Below are positions 12,809 to 25,700 of a DNA stretch of 64,000 nt, in pieces. Within the stretch, counting starts at the first letter, position 1, and each line of letters begins with the position of its first letter. The translations under genes were made by a program, and so were the position numbers. Origin of the DNA: Epichloe hybrida (taxonomy: Eukaryota > Ascomycota > Sordariomycetes > Hypocreales > Clavicipitaceae); assembly GCA_019022495.1 (NCBI GenBank), contig JAFEKR010000008.1:2498527-2562526 (forward strand), read 5' to 3'. The notes beneath the pieces are model-generated. The model searched no databases. It worked only from the letters and a program-made list of their open reading frames with translations, and was not told the DNA's origin.

Positions 12809-13633
12809 TGTTAAAAATAAGACCTATTTTTAGCCCTTTTTCTAGTTAAAGAACCTTCTTATTACTAGCTTACTTTGCAAGTCTGACAGCTGCACTGCAG
12901 CTGTCAACGGTCGCGAGGGCAGCTGTCAATAACTGCGTCGCAGCTGTTAACAGCTGCGACCGACTGTGTGGATAACTAATTAGTTAATTGCGTTGTGGCT
13001 GCAAGTGTGGCCATAACCACGCCACTAGTAATTAGGTAAGCTAGGGTAACGTAAGCTAGGGTGACGTAAGCAGGTTACCCTACACATAACTTACCCTATA
13101 GCTATCTTTAACAACGATTTTCTTTTTATCTAGAGGTTATATAAAAGTTTTATATATAGCAAATTAAAGCTTAAAGATAGGGCTTTCTCTTTATGTAAGG
13201 TTATTTTTTAGACCAAAAGTTAGTGCATATAGGTTACTAGCTAGTATAGTAGTAAGTTGATTTTTTGGTTTTTGCATATAAATGAATTTTGCGGAAAATT
13301 AAAAGTGGCCTGTAAGACCCTATTAGCGGCCTGGATCCACCGATATAGTTAGTAAGTCTATAAGAGGAAGAAAATCTTTTTAACTAGCTAGATAGCTAGT
13401 CCTCTTAACTAACAATAGCCGCATTGCCCGTACAACGTATTTAAAATCAATTCTATTGCTCTATAAGATATTATAAAAGTAATCTAAATTAAATTCTATT
13501 AGTTAATAACTACCATAACCTTCCGTTGCGTTGCGTTAATTGATTTAACGTTGCAGCCCTATTAGTTCCCGACCGTAGAGCTTGCGCCCGTACAGCTGTT
13601 GCTAGCTGGCAACTAGCTCCCTACATTTCAATA
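12809..13633 (+). repeat. 3' LTR of Copia A
   Basis: 825 bp, nearly collinear with 128-952. It is followed by the right TSD copy (aaagt, 13,634-13,638). Confidence 0.92.
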
Positions 13634-16600
13634 AAAGTAAGCTTAATTACCTTAAGATTATATTATTAACCCTTAAGAAGATCTATAAAGGACTATACCT
13701 TACTAAAATAGTAAATACTAAGCTCTATAAGTAAGCCTTAAATGCTATAGCTAGTGTGCCTAAATATTAGATAGTGGAATATATATACTCCCTAGGCTTT
13801 AAAAGTCTTACTAGAGACCTCTGTAAGGTAATTACTATTACGAAATTAAATAAGAGGCCCTCCTAATACCTTTAGTACTAATAAGAAAACCCTCTAGAGG
13901 CTATGTTTACTAATTATTAGTATAGATAGTAATCATCCCCTTATAGTAAAGGAAGTTATTATAAATAAAGCCCTAGGCTAAGCACTAAGCGCTACTTTAT
14001 ATATAGTAAGAGTAGCTACTAGTCCTTTAATTACTTTGCTAAAGAATATTAAAAAGAAAAGGACTACTAGTAAGCTAGTAAAACATATTATATACCCCCT
14101 TTAGAGAAAAGATTCTAGGTATTCCTTACCTTCTATAAAGGGTAGGATAATAATAAGCCTAATAAAGGCTTAGGTTAGAATTAGGAATTATATCTTTTAG
14201 CTTATATAAAAGCTAAAGATAATAATAATAATATAGAGGAGCTACTATTAATAGCATACCTAAGTATTATATAATTCTTCTGCTCTAGATTACAGACTAA
14301 CTATAATATCACTAATATTAATATCCTTATAACCCTAAATAATTAAGCCTTCTAACATATATTCCTTAGGTAAGAGCTCTATAAGCTATAAGAGTGTAAT
14401 AAAGGCTTAATTTACTATATCTCTAAAGAATACTATTCTAAAGAGGTCTTTAAAGGGATTATACCTAATACTAGCGCTATAGGAAAGTTAACTATAGGAG
14501 AGGTATAAGTAAAGGCTCTATTAAGATTAATACCTTTATTAAAGGTAACCCCCTATAAACCCTAAATTATTATATTTAGCACTAGATTAGTAGTTATAAG
14601 AGAAATCCTTTATATGCTTATAGAACTTAGAGAGCTTGAATTCTATGTCCTTAATATAGCTACCCCCTTTCTCTTCTTAATTACTAATATAAATAAAATA
14701 TAAGTCAAGATTAATAACCTTACTAATATACTTATCTAAGGTAATAAGACTATACCTATTATGTAATAATAAGGCTATCCTTAGTAGTTACTAGAAGTAA
14801 GAGAAATAGTTACCTTTTACCTTTTAGAAAGAGATATCTATTAATTATATTATTAACTTAGTTACCCTTCTATTTAATAACTTATAAAGATCCTTTACTA
14901 AGCTAGTTATAAAGTTAAACACTAGGTAATTAAGGAATTAACTAAAGTCTACTACTATTACTAAATATATAGAAAGGCCCCTAGTTAATTTAAGTTTATA
15001 ATTAAAGATAACCACGAATTTAACTATAAGATTATCATTAATATTATACAAATCAATAGCTAACTAGTACTTTACATTATTAATTTAGTAATATTATTCT
15101 AGGTAGCCTAATTCCTTAATTTAAGGAAGTAAAAGGCTTAAGATATCTAGGATACTATCCGCGAATATTAGATTAACACTTATCTTAGACCTCTAGAATA
15201 GATTATATATAACGCTAGTAATAACTTTACTTCCGCTAAGTTTAAGCACTATACTTAACTAATATTAATTAAGACTAATAAGATACTAATTAAAGCCTAT
15301 AATAGTATTAGAAAGGTTAAGAGATATTATAGACCTCTACGCTAAGCTTATAATATTATTATAGACTTAATTAGGATAGAACTTACACTAGAGTAATATC
15401 TTTAAATAGCTATTAAAGTAATTAATAACTTTATAAGCCTAAATAGTATTATCCTAACCCTACTAGTCTTTAGAGGCTACCTATAAATAATAAATAAGTT
15501 ACTACTAAGCATCTTTATTATTTAATATACTAAAGTAATTTATAAAGCTACTAATAAAGTCTACTACTATCTAGCTTTATAGCAGGTTTATAATACCTTT
15601 AAAGCCTAGAATAGCCCTAATATAGCGCCTATATATTAGCTACCCCTATAGGCTAATATATACGTATAGAAAGAGAAGGGTAGCTAGCATAGCTCTTATA
15701 AGCTACTTACTACTAATAAAGAGACCTATATAGTTAATATACCCTATAGCCTAGTAAAGTTTTACTTTATAGTAGTAAAGCCCTACTATAAAGACTTATA
15801 TATTATAAAGGGACTAAAGTAGTAGAAGATAAAGCCTAATAATATAAAGGAAAAAGCAACTATATAACTAACTACTACTACTAAAAGAAATCCCCTAATA
15901 GAAGAAGGTAAAGAGCTATAGGTACTAGCTAAGAGAAAATAAGGGAGACCTAGAAAGGCCTTTATAGTCTAATTTATAAGCGTAGAAAAGTCTAAAGAGA
16001 AGGCTTATAAAGCCTAGAAAGCCCTAAAGGGAAGCTATTAAGTTAAAGATTTACTACCTTGCCCTAAAGGAATAAAAGCAAGGAAAAGAAAACCTTATAG
16101 CCCTAAGAAAAATATTAGCCTAATTTAGCTTTATATACTTATAAACAAAGACTAGGAGAAGGCCTTTATTTAAGAAGCTATAGCTAGAGGGATACTAAAT
16201 ATAGTATTCCTTATAGTAAAGAAAGAGGCTAATTAGAACCTTGCTCTTTAACTCTACTAAGAAAGGAAGATTATAACCCTAGGAAAACCCTTTAAGCAAT
16301 CTAATTAAGCTAAGATTAACGCTTTATAAGCTTATAATATGTTTAAATTCGTTAAGTATAACCTAGTAAAGCATAGAGGTTATAGAATTTTTAATTCTTA
16401 TATAGTTAGAGAGATTAAAGGCAAAGGGATAGACTTGCTATACAAGAAATCCCGCCTCGTTATATAAGGCTATAATAACAAAGGAAAGGAATTTATCCTA
16501 ATATAATTGCTAATAATTTAACAAGCAAGCTAATAACTTATCATAGCTATTACTTTATTATTAAGAAAAAGAGGTATTTACCTTTAGATTCGTGATATTA

Positions 16601-16861
16601 CACAAGCCTACACTTAATTACATATAGTGCTAATAAGGCTAATTATTATAAGATTGCTAAAGCAAATTATATATCTCTTTCTAGAAGGGACTATAATTAA
16701 ATTAATTAGACCTCTTTACAGGATTGTAAAGGCTAGAACTTACTAGTAGGCAATATACTTCTGTTACCACAGGGATAACCTTAATATAATAACCTTAACC
16801 TATAATCCCTACTTATTAATTATAGCCCTGAATAATAAGAATCTCTTTAGTATTATTAGAA

Positions 16862-17128
16862 TGTCACGACTGTGCTCGGGGAGATATAAACGGAGTGAAG
16901 GCTAAGGTTCTTAGTCGTAGCTAGAGAGCTGCTACTTAGGGGTAGGTACATAAAGGTCTTAAACTCTGACCTTCCACATCTCTTGTGGGCGGTCCTTGTC
17001 TAAATACCCTACTGCGCACACGTGGCTATCTAGCGGCTACTTAGTCATCCGCGCAGGCCGAGGCTTACCCGAGGGCTCCGTCATGTGACCGTCCTGTCCG
17101 CGACTCCCTGGCCTCCGTGCTCCTGACA
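16862..17128 (+). mobile_element. GC-rich solo LTR inserted in Copia C1
   Basis: 267 bp starting TGTCACGACTG and ending GCTCCTGACA, flanked by exact 5-bp TSDs (tagaa, 16,857-16,861 and 17,129-17,133). The homologous site in Copia C2 (about 27,145-27,150) is uninterrupted. Its composition is far more GC-rich than everything around it and CpA/TpG sites persist, so it looks spared by RIP. No internal region is present, as after LTR-LTR recombination. The family is not identified; TGTCACGAC starts are common in fungal Gypsy LTRs (family knowledge). Strand is arbitrary. Confidence 0.88.
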
Positions 17129-18287
17129 TAGAATGTAAACTAATAATATATTAGGACTAAGTAATAATAACTTCTTTTAAAAAGAAGAGAAAGAGCTCTA
17201 GAAGGCTAATTTTATAGCTAAAGAAAAGCAATAATTAACCGCTAAGAATTCCCTTATCTTTAATAGTTATATCTTAACCTAGAACACTAATAACTTACTA
17301 ATATTAACTTAGAAAGGCTAGAGTTAGAAGATTAAGGAAGTTAATCCCTAATCCCTAATAGCAAAGCAAGACTACGTGGAATAATAAGCCTAAGGAAGCT
17401 ACATTGTAACTATATATTAACTAGAAGCTTCCTATAACCTATTAATTATAGCTTAATACTAAGAACCCTCTAGGGAAGATATTATATGCCTTAATAAACG
17501 CCTTAAGTAGTAAATTAAGAATTAATAACGTAGACTATAATATATTCCTTTAGTTCTTAAGGAGGCGAAGCTCTTTATGTTTATAGATAAATCGCTTGCT
17601 AATAATAAGGATCTAAGCTCATAGATTAGATACGTGATTATAATTAGCAACGAGATAATGTAAGATAATAATACCTTTATTATAAAAGGCAATATTATTA
17701 CATATAGCTTAATAAAGAGTAAGAGAGTTACTTATAGTGTGCTTACCTCTAAGTTATATAGCATAGTTTAAGGCGTAGATATTACCTACGTGATTTCCAT
17801 AACTCTATATTAGATTACGGATTAATTAAAGATACCTTGAATTCCTATAATTCTTTATACTAATTCTTTTTTATTATATAAATATCTTATAAAGCTAGAA
17901 ACTATAAAGGAGAAGAGACTAATAATTAATATTATAGCTCTTTATTAATTATATAAAAGGCATAAGATCTACGAAGTTAGATAGATCAATGGCAACGATA
18001 ATTTAGCGGATGTAATAACAAAAGCATCACTAAATTTATTACTTTTCTCTTTAATTAATTTAAATAAATTAATAATTTATATTAAAGGATAGGTAAAGAG
18101 ACCTGCGATATTAAGGGATAGGAGCTTAGGCAAGGACTAACGGATTAATTTAATTAACTAATGCTATAATAGCTAATTAGAGTAGCGGATTCCTATTAAG
18201 GGATTTACTAGTATACACTTTCCTTTAATCTAATTTTTATTATATTTTTAAGCTCTTTAGCTACAAAGGAAAAAGAGAGACTACTAG

Positions 18288-18547
18288 TGTTAATTCCTTT
18301 AGATTTTCATTGGTTTAATCGTGGCTAAAGACTAGACTAATTATGGGTCTGGCGCAATACACGCGATATGATTAGCTACATTAATTCACCACCCCCTCTT
18401 TTGCCTTACATACGGATTTCGCTTACTTTTCTAGCATCTAGACTTTCCCTCTTTTCTCTCTCTTTCCTAGCTAGCTAACTAACTATCATTGACTTCAATC
18501 ATACGGGATTACCCTTATACCTGCGCAGGACCTTAGTGTAACTAACA
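18288..18547 (+). repeat. 3' LTR of Copia C1
   Basis: 260 bp starting TGTTAATTCC and ending CTAACA. It aligns with both LTRs of C2 (21,807-22,064; 28,301-28,557). A purine-rich tract (ggaaaaagagaga) precedes it. Confidence 0.9.
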
Positions 18548-18629
18548 ATATTAATTAATAGTTAATTAATATATCCTACGCTTCCCTTATATAATATATT
18601 CCCCTTTAATATATCTAAAGAAACTCTAA

Positions 18630-20366
18630 ATATAGTATTATTATTAAAGAAGGACTAGATTAAGTAGTTTATATAAATTAAGAATTATATAAAATCTTAT
18701 AGGGTTTAGGAGTATATTAACTTAAATAAGGTTAAATTACTTAAAGAACCTATAATACATATATACCTATAGAGGGGTTAGAGACTAGAGATTATAGAGA
18801 ATAACCCTAATGCTCTTAAGGATTAAAAGCTAGTATATAAAGATATAAAGGATTACTTTAATTTTAAATATAAGGAGCTTTAATTTAAGCTTATAAAGTA
18901 TTATAATCTAGCTAAATAAATACTAAAGATTAGGGAATATATTTATAAGACCCTTTTAAGAAATATTTAAGATTCCCTTAACTTTAATACTAAGGCTAAG
19001 GAGAAGGAGTCTATTTAATATTATATCTAGAGAATACTCTTGCTTCTTTATAAGTAGTATAAGCTAAACATAAAGAAAATACTAATCCTTATAGAGAACT
19101 ATTTAAATAATTATTTATAAGCTAAAGGTACCTATAATTAGTATAAGTAAGCTATAATAATTAAAGTACTTTAGAGGAATTATCTAGACCTAGGGACTTA
19201 ATAGACTAAAGAGAAAATACTATATAAGTTTATTACACCTCTTTAAAGTAAATATAAGTTATTTTAGAAGAAATAGAATAACTTACTTAATAAAAGGATA
19301 AAAATAAGCTTAAATAAAGCTATTACTAAGTTTAAAAGGGACTATAAGGCCTTACTAAAGGAACTAAAGACTACTAATACTCTTATAAGTAATAGATTAA
19401 ATAATTTAATAAAGCTAGAGAGGCCTAAGTGCCCTAGATATATAAATCATAATATAAAGAATACCTTAAAGTAATAGGAATCCTATAATTTATTTAAGGC
19501 TCTCTATAAGCTAGAAGCTACTTTAAAGAACTAGGAAGTTAGGAAAAACTTTAAAGAGAATATTAAGAAGTATCTTAAGGCTAACTTATAGGAGAAATTA
19601 AAGGCTATAAATTAGAAGCTAGAGAAGAAGGGTAATAAGATTATTATGCCTTTATAAAACCATATAAATAACTTAGTAGCTATTACTCTAGGCAAAAAGT
19701 TAGCTAATATATTATTATTTATACGCTTTAAGTGCGTAGAATTATTAAAGAAAAGCGTAAATTCATTAAATACTAGGAATAACTTAGAATTAAGAAGGAA
19801 TATAGTCCTTTATAACTCTAGAGTAAATATTTATATCTTTAATAATATCTAATAGTTTAAATAATCTAAATTTAATAAGAATATAGTAATAGAGGTTAAG
19901 GCTAGTAGTATAATCTATATAGCTTTAGGTTAAGGGCCTATAAGTATATCCATTATAGATCCTATATTATAAAGAGTAAGAACTATTGTATTAGAGTTAG
20001 CTTTGTTTATTTCTAAATTCTATATTAATCTAGTATTAGTAATAATTATAATAAAAGTAAGTATTTTCTAGAATTAAAAGAAGGGATTTCTCTATAAAGG
20101 AAACTAGCCTATGGCTAGGGTATATAATATTAATAAGCTTTATGTGCTTTTAAGGCTATTAGAAGACCTAAAAGAGGCTAATGCTATATTAAGTAAAGCT
20201 CCTAGGCTACTTATAAGAGAAGATGCAAATCTCTAGTATTGTAGAAGTAGTTATCTAAGTAAAAGGGCTTTTATAAAGCTTATAATATGACTTTAGGTGT
20301 TAAATTAATAGGACCTAAGCTTATAGAGTGTAAGATTTATACTATAGGTAAAGCTAAGCACTAGAG
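18630..20366 (+). pseudogene. Copia D gag remnant
   Basis: The degenerate frame begins with text like IK-FI-IKNYIKSYRVWEYIN, followed by a Pro-rich short motif, and continues through a long Lys/Leu-rich region. This resembles the N-terminal Gag domain of fungal Copia elements. Stops are TAA/TAG only. The end of the block carries integrase-side text (about 20,270-20,366) up to the hAT-1 insertion. Confidence 0.6.
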
Positions 20367-20384
20367 ATTATAGGCAGAGCTTTG

Positions 20385-20447
20385 TACTACACTACACTAC
20401 ATACTACACTACACTACATACTACACTACACTACATACTACACTACA
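20385..20447 (+). repeat. Left subterminal ACTAC array of hAT-1
   Basis: The 17-mer tactacactacactaca is repeated 3.7 times immediately inside the left TIR. A degenerate reverse-oriented stretch (tagtatttgtagtatt) follows to about 20,485. Confidence 0.9.
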
Positions 20448-20500
20448 ATGAAATTTTTCTACTACATGTAGTATTTGTAGTATTTTGAATTTTTTAATAA

Positions 20501-20760
20501 TATAATAGCTTATACTAGCTTATACTAGCTTATAATAGCTTATACTAGCTTATACTAGCTTATAATAGCTTATAATAGCTTATAATAGCTTATAATAGCT
20601 TATACTAGCTTAGAATAGCTTATACTAGCTTAGAATAGCTTAGAATAGCTTAAAATAGCTTAAAATAGCTTAAAATAGCTTAAAATAGCTTAAAATAGCT
20701 TAAAATAGCTTAAAATAGCTTAAAATAGCTTAAAATAGCTTAAAATAGCTTAAAATAGCT
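20501..20760 (+). repeat. 26-copy 10-bp array in hAT-1
   Basis: Units keep exact 10-bp phase: tataatagct and tatactagct on the left, tagaatagct in the middle, then eleven identical taaaatagct units (20,651-20,760). hAT-2 has six tataatagct units at 36,116-36,175. Confidence 0.95.
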
Positions 20761-21180
20761 TAAAATTACTTAGAATAAGTAAGAATAGCTTTTATTACTT
20801 TATAATATTATAAGTGTTAAAGTTTAATTAAGTTTAAATAATAAATAAATAACTTAAATAAAAACATTAGTAAGTATTAGTAAATTACTATAGAACAAGC
20901 TTTACTTTTTAGTTATTTAGTATTTTAAGGTTTATAAAAATATTAGTAAAATAAAATACTTTTCTTTCTTATGTTTTTTTAAAATAATATTTAAAATAAT
21001 ATTTAAAATAATAATAGTAAAAATATATTATTTACCTTAGTTAGCTTTCTATATAGCTAGTACTAGTACTTTAGCTATAATAGTAATAATAATAATAATA
21101 AACTTTAATATCTCTTTTTTCTTTAACTAGATTATAAAAAAAGTATAAAAGCTAGTAATAAATAAAAGATATATCTAACA

Positions 21181-21576
21181 AGACCCACTTTAGACCCACT
21201 TTTATTAATATTTTCTTTTATAGAACTAGATTATAAAAACTAGAAAAGCTATAACTAAGTAACAAGTATAATTAAATAGACCCACTTTGGACCCACTTTT
21301 ATAAATCCCTTCTTTTCTAAGACTATATTATAAAAAACTATAAAAGTTATAAAATTAAGTAAGAGGTATAATTAAATAGACCCACTTTGGACCCACTTTT
21401 ATAAATCCCTTCTTTTCTAAGACTATATTATAAAAAACTATAAAAGTTATAAAATTAAGTAAGAGGTATAATTAAATAGACCCACTTTGGACCCACTTTT
21501 ATAAATCCCTTCTTTTTATAAGACTAGATTATAAAAAACTATAAAAGCTATAACTAAGTAAGAGATATAACTAAAT
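21181..21576 (+). repeat. Four tandem units of about 100 bp in hAT-1
   Basis: Units start at 21,181, 21,278, 21,378 and 21,478 with agacccactttRgacccac. The second and third appear identical over 100 bp. Each has a double gacccactt motif and a tail with attataaaaaactataaaag. A degenerate fifth start is seen near 21,577-21,620. Confidence 0.9.
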
Positions 21577-21806
21577 AACCTTACTTTAGACCCACTTTAA
21601 ACTTACTTTAGACTTACTTTTAAAAAAAACTATTTAACTAAGAAAGTAAGCTAAGAATAGTATTAATAATTAAACCTAGTTTTAAAGCTTATTTCTTTAT
21701 ATATTAAATAATTAACAGAAATTAATTTATTTTATATTTTAATATCCTAAAAAATATTATAGCTTTATTATTACAGCTTTTTTACAGTTTTTTAATTTTC
21801 TTTTAC

Positions 21807-22064
21807 TGTTAATTCCTTCGGATCTTCATCGGTTTAATCGTGGCCAAAGACCGGACCAATTATGGGTCCGGCGCGATGCACGCGATATAATTGGCTGCAT
21901 TAATTCGCCACCCCCTTTTATGCCTCATATACAGATTTCGCCTACTTTTCTAGCATCTAGACTTTCCCTCTCTTCTCTCTCTTTCCTAGCTAGCTAACTA
22001 ACTATTATTGACTTCAAATTTATATAGGATTTATTACCTACGCAGGACCTTAGTGTATCTAATA
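21807..22064 (+). repeat. 5' LTR of Copia C2
   Basis: 258 bp. CpG-bearing bases such as the ccggaccaattatgggtccgg palindromic zone (about 21,850-21,872) are intact here but mutated in the 3' LTR and in C1. Confidence 0.92.
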
Positions 22065-22080
22065 CTAATTAGTGGTTAAC
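22065..22080 (+). promoter_or_regulatory. Candidate primer binding site of Copia C2
   Basis: ctaattagtggttaac directly after the LTR, matching the site in Copia B and Copia E. Confidence 0.55.
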
Positions 22081-22789
22081 TTTATAACTATAAATAAGCT
22101 AGGTATTATAAGAAGAGACATTTCTGCAGACACTACTACTACTACCCCTTGTTATACTATAATAGTTATTATGGTAAAGAGGCATAACTACATAAGTATG
22201 CTAAAGGAAGAGACTAGAATCCTAGTTATAGGCTTGTTAGGCTTCTAAGGAATTAATTTATTAATCCTTAGGCTTAGGGATATAACTTTGTTATATCTAT
22301 CCAGGATATTATTATTAATTATTGATTTTATTGTCTATTATAAGAAAACTAACTAACTAACTAAATCTATTGCTACGAGGCATTTATTTCAAACCTAACG
22401 TTAAATAACCTTAGCCAAGCTAGCTAACATATCTATAACTTCTCTATAAATATTCCCTTTATCTAATAGACCTTTAATCTGTTTGTATAAGCATCTATAG
22501 CTTGTTTTTTGCCCCCTTTATTATTAGTGCTATTTGCCTTGTGCTTATTAGCAAGAGCGAGAGATTACCTCCTTCCCTCCTTTTTACAAAAAACAGGAAG
22601 TAGTAATTCCTATTATTCCCTTATTACTTTTCCTATTATTTTCTAGTTACTTTTAGAACTTCTATTGCTTTCTTTATCTCTAGTGATTTGTTCTTATTGC
22701 TTTATTCTTATTGCTACTTTTACTATTTTCGCTACTTTTTCTTCTGTTTTTCCTGTTTTCGCAATCTTCTGATTTTATTAGAGCAATAA

Positions 22790-25700
22790 TGCTCCTAAAA
22801 TATAAAAGAAGAACCTTATAATAGTAATAGGCAAATATAGGAGCTTAATTAGTAGTAAAAATAACAAATTAGCAATGTTTCTTTTATAGTTAAAAATAGC
22901 AGAGGAATCTAGACCTTTTATAAGAGAAAGGGCTGCTAGTAATAGCAAGGCTCTAATTATTACCCCTAAGAGACCTTAAAGGCATAAATTACCTTTACGC
23001 CTTTAATAGCTTACTTATGAATTCTTACATAACTAGAAAGAATTTATTAAGCTAGATCTAGAGACTACTACGTAGCTTAAGCTTAATAACTAGATTATAA
23101 GATTTATTAATCTTAGTAAGCATTAAGAATAGAGAGATAATAACCTATAGGAATTATTCTAAGAAGACTTTAAAGGCTAGTCTAAAGACACCTTTAAAAG
23201 GGCATCTAAGGATATTATTAGAGAATTACATAATTCTTTATAAGATTACGGCGTCCTCGTTAGGCAAGGCCTAGGATATTTAATCCTAGTATTGCTTAAG
23301 GAAGTGCTTTATTAAACCTTAATGCCCCTTTAGTTATAGGAAAGATTATAAGAAAGACCATAATCTTCTAAACCCCTAGAGCCTTAATATTAATAGCCCT
23401 AATAACCTACCCTAGAAATTAACCTTCCCTAACCCTAGAGATTGCTTAAACCCTTATAAGAACCCCTGTAATAATCCCTATTATATTAATAGCTTTATCC
23501 AGATAATTATTATTAAGAATAACTAGTAGACCGTTATTTATAATAAATTATGCCTTTATAGCAATTCCCCTCTAAAGATTAGATTATAAAGAAGATCTTA
23601 GAGCTTATAAAGATGTATAAGGATAGTGACTGCTATAGTAGAAAGCTATATGACTTCTTAACGCTAAAGATTACGCTCTTTAAAAATAAGTGTAATAGAA
23701 TTAACCTTCCTTAAACGCATTATTAGAAGGCTTTCCTTATTGTATTAATAGGTAATGCTAAGTAATACTACCTTAATTACCTCTTTAGGAATAACTATTC
23801 CTATAAAGAGATAATTGCTTGTGTCTATTAATGCTTTAAGATAGAAAGTAACTAGTAATTCTATTACCACAAATAGAGTAGCATAACACTAAAGAGTATA
23901 ATTAAGAGAAACCCTAATAAAAGCAAGCTTAAGTGCCTTAAGATTATGTTATTAACCCTTAAGAAAATTCACAGAGGCCTGTACCCTACTAAGATAGTAA
24001 ATACTAAACTCTATAAGTAAGCCTTAAACGCTGTAGCTAGTGTGCCTAAATATTAGATAGTAGAATATATACACTCTATAGGCTTTAAGAGACTTACTAG
24101 AGACCTCTATAAGGTAATTACTATTATAAAATTAAATAAGAAGTCCTCCTAATACCTTTAGTACTAATAAGGAGACCCTCTAGAGGCTATATTTACTAAT
24201 TATTAGTATAGATAGTGATTATCCCCTATAGCGGAGGAAGCTATTATAGGCAAAGCCCTAGGCTAAGCACTAAGCGCTGCTTTATATGTGGTAAGAGCAG
24301 CTGCTAGTCTTCTAATTACTCCGCTAAAGAATATTAAAAGGAAAAGGACTACTAGTAGGCTAGTAAAACATATTATACACCCCCTTTAGAGAAAAGATTC
24401 TAGGCATTCCTTGCCTCCTATAAAGGGTAGGATAATAATAAGCCTAATAAAGGCTTAGGTTAGAATTAGGAATTATATCTTTTAGCCTACATAAAAGCTA
24501 AAGATAATAATAATAATATGGAGGAGCTACTATTAATAGCATACCTAAATATTACATAATTCTTCTACTCTGGATTATAGACTAACTATAACGCTGCTAA
24601 CGTTAATATCCTTGTGACCCTAAATAATTAAGCTTTCTAATATATATTCCTTAGGTAGGAGCTTTATAAGCTATAAGAGTGCAATAAAGGCTTAATTTAC
24701 TATATCTCTAAAGAACGCTATTCTAAAGAGGTCTTTAGAGGGATTATACCTAACACTAGCGCTATAGGAAAGTTAACTATAGGAGAGGTATAAGTAAAGG
24801 CTTTATTAAGATTAATACCTTTATTAAAGGTAACCCCCTGTGAACCCTAAATTATTATATTTGGCGCTAGATTAGTAGTTATAAGAGGAATTCTTTATGT
24901 GCCTATAGAACTTAGAGAGCTTGAATTCTATGTCCTTAACATAGCTACCCCCTTTCTCTTCTTAATCACTAATATAGATAAGATATAAGTTAAGATTAAT
25001 AACCTTACTAACGTGCTTATCTAAGGCAATAAGACTATACCTATTGTGTAACAATAGGGATATCCTTAGTGGTTACTAGAAGTGAAGGAAATAGTTACCT
25101 TCCACCTTTTAGAAGGAGATATCTATTAATTATATTATTAACTTAGTTATCCTTCTGTTTAATAACTTGCAAAGATCCTTTACTAAGCTAGTTATAAAGT
25201 TAAGCGCTAGGTAATTAAGGAATTAACTAAAGTCTGCTACTATTGCTAGATACATAGAAAGGCCCCTGGTTAATTTAAGTTTATAATTAAAGATAACCAC
25301 AAATTTAACTATAAGATTATCGTTAATATCATGTAAATCGATAGCTGACTAGTGCTTTATATTATTAATTTAGTAATATTATTCTAGGTAGCCTAATTCC
25401 TTAATCCAAAGAAGCAGAAGGCTTAAGATATCTAGGATGTAATTCGTGAATATTGGATTGATACTTATCTCGGACCTCCAGATTAGATTATCCATAATAC
25501 TAGTAATAACTTTACTTCCGCTAAGTTTAGATATTATACTTAATTAATATTAATTAAAACTAGTGAGATGCTAATTAAAGCCTATAATAGCATTAGAAAG
25601 GTTAAGAGATACTACAGACCTTTACGCTAAGCCTATAATATTATCACAGACTTGATTAGAATGGATCTCGCGCTAGAGTAATGCCTCTAAATAGCTATTA

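Larger units (their letters stand above)
128..13633 (+). mobile_element. Copia A, complete LTR retrotransposon carrying nested Copia B
   Basis: Two 825-bp LTRs (128-952 and 12,809-13,633) flank an internal region with Ty1/Copia domain order: gag, protease, integrase, reverse transcriptase, RNase H. A perfect 5-bp TSD (aaagt) lies at 123-127 and 13,634-13,638, and a purine tract (agaggggg, 12,801-12,808) abuts the 3' LTR. The LTR starts TG and now ends TA, consistent with a RIP-mutated CA. Removing Copia B leaves about 7.1 kb. The host sequence is Copia C1. Coding frames are broken by TAA/TAG at Gln and Trp positions, so the element is dead. Confidence 0.93.
13639..18547 (+). mobile_element. 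Copia C1, right part (gag to 3' LTR)
   Basis: Collinear with Copia C2 positions of about 23,935-28,557. Recognisable pieces are a zinc-knuckle region near 13,990-14,040, an integrase region of about 14,900-15,850, a reverse transcriptase of about 16,250-17,150 (interrupted by a solo LTR) and RNase H near 17,570-18,050. It is more heavily mutated than C2: at many aligned sites C2 keeps C or G where C1 has T or A. The 3' LTR ends at 18,547. The 5-bp right flank is atatt, and the left TSD is outside the window. C1 lies upstream of the gag of Copia D, so it may have inserted in D's leader. Confidence 0.85.

Noticed and set aside
20385..20760. CRISPR array or telomere-like repeat
   Set aside because: Units are contiguous 10- to 17-mers without unique spacers, in a eukaryotic genome. 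The 5-mers do not match TTAGGG and lie internally between TIRs with TSDs.
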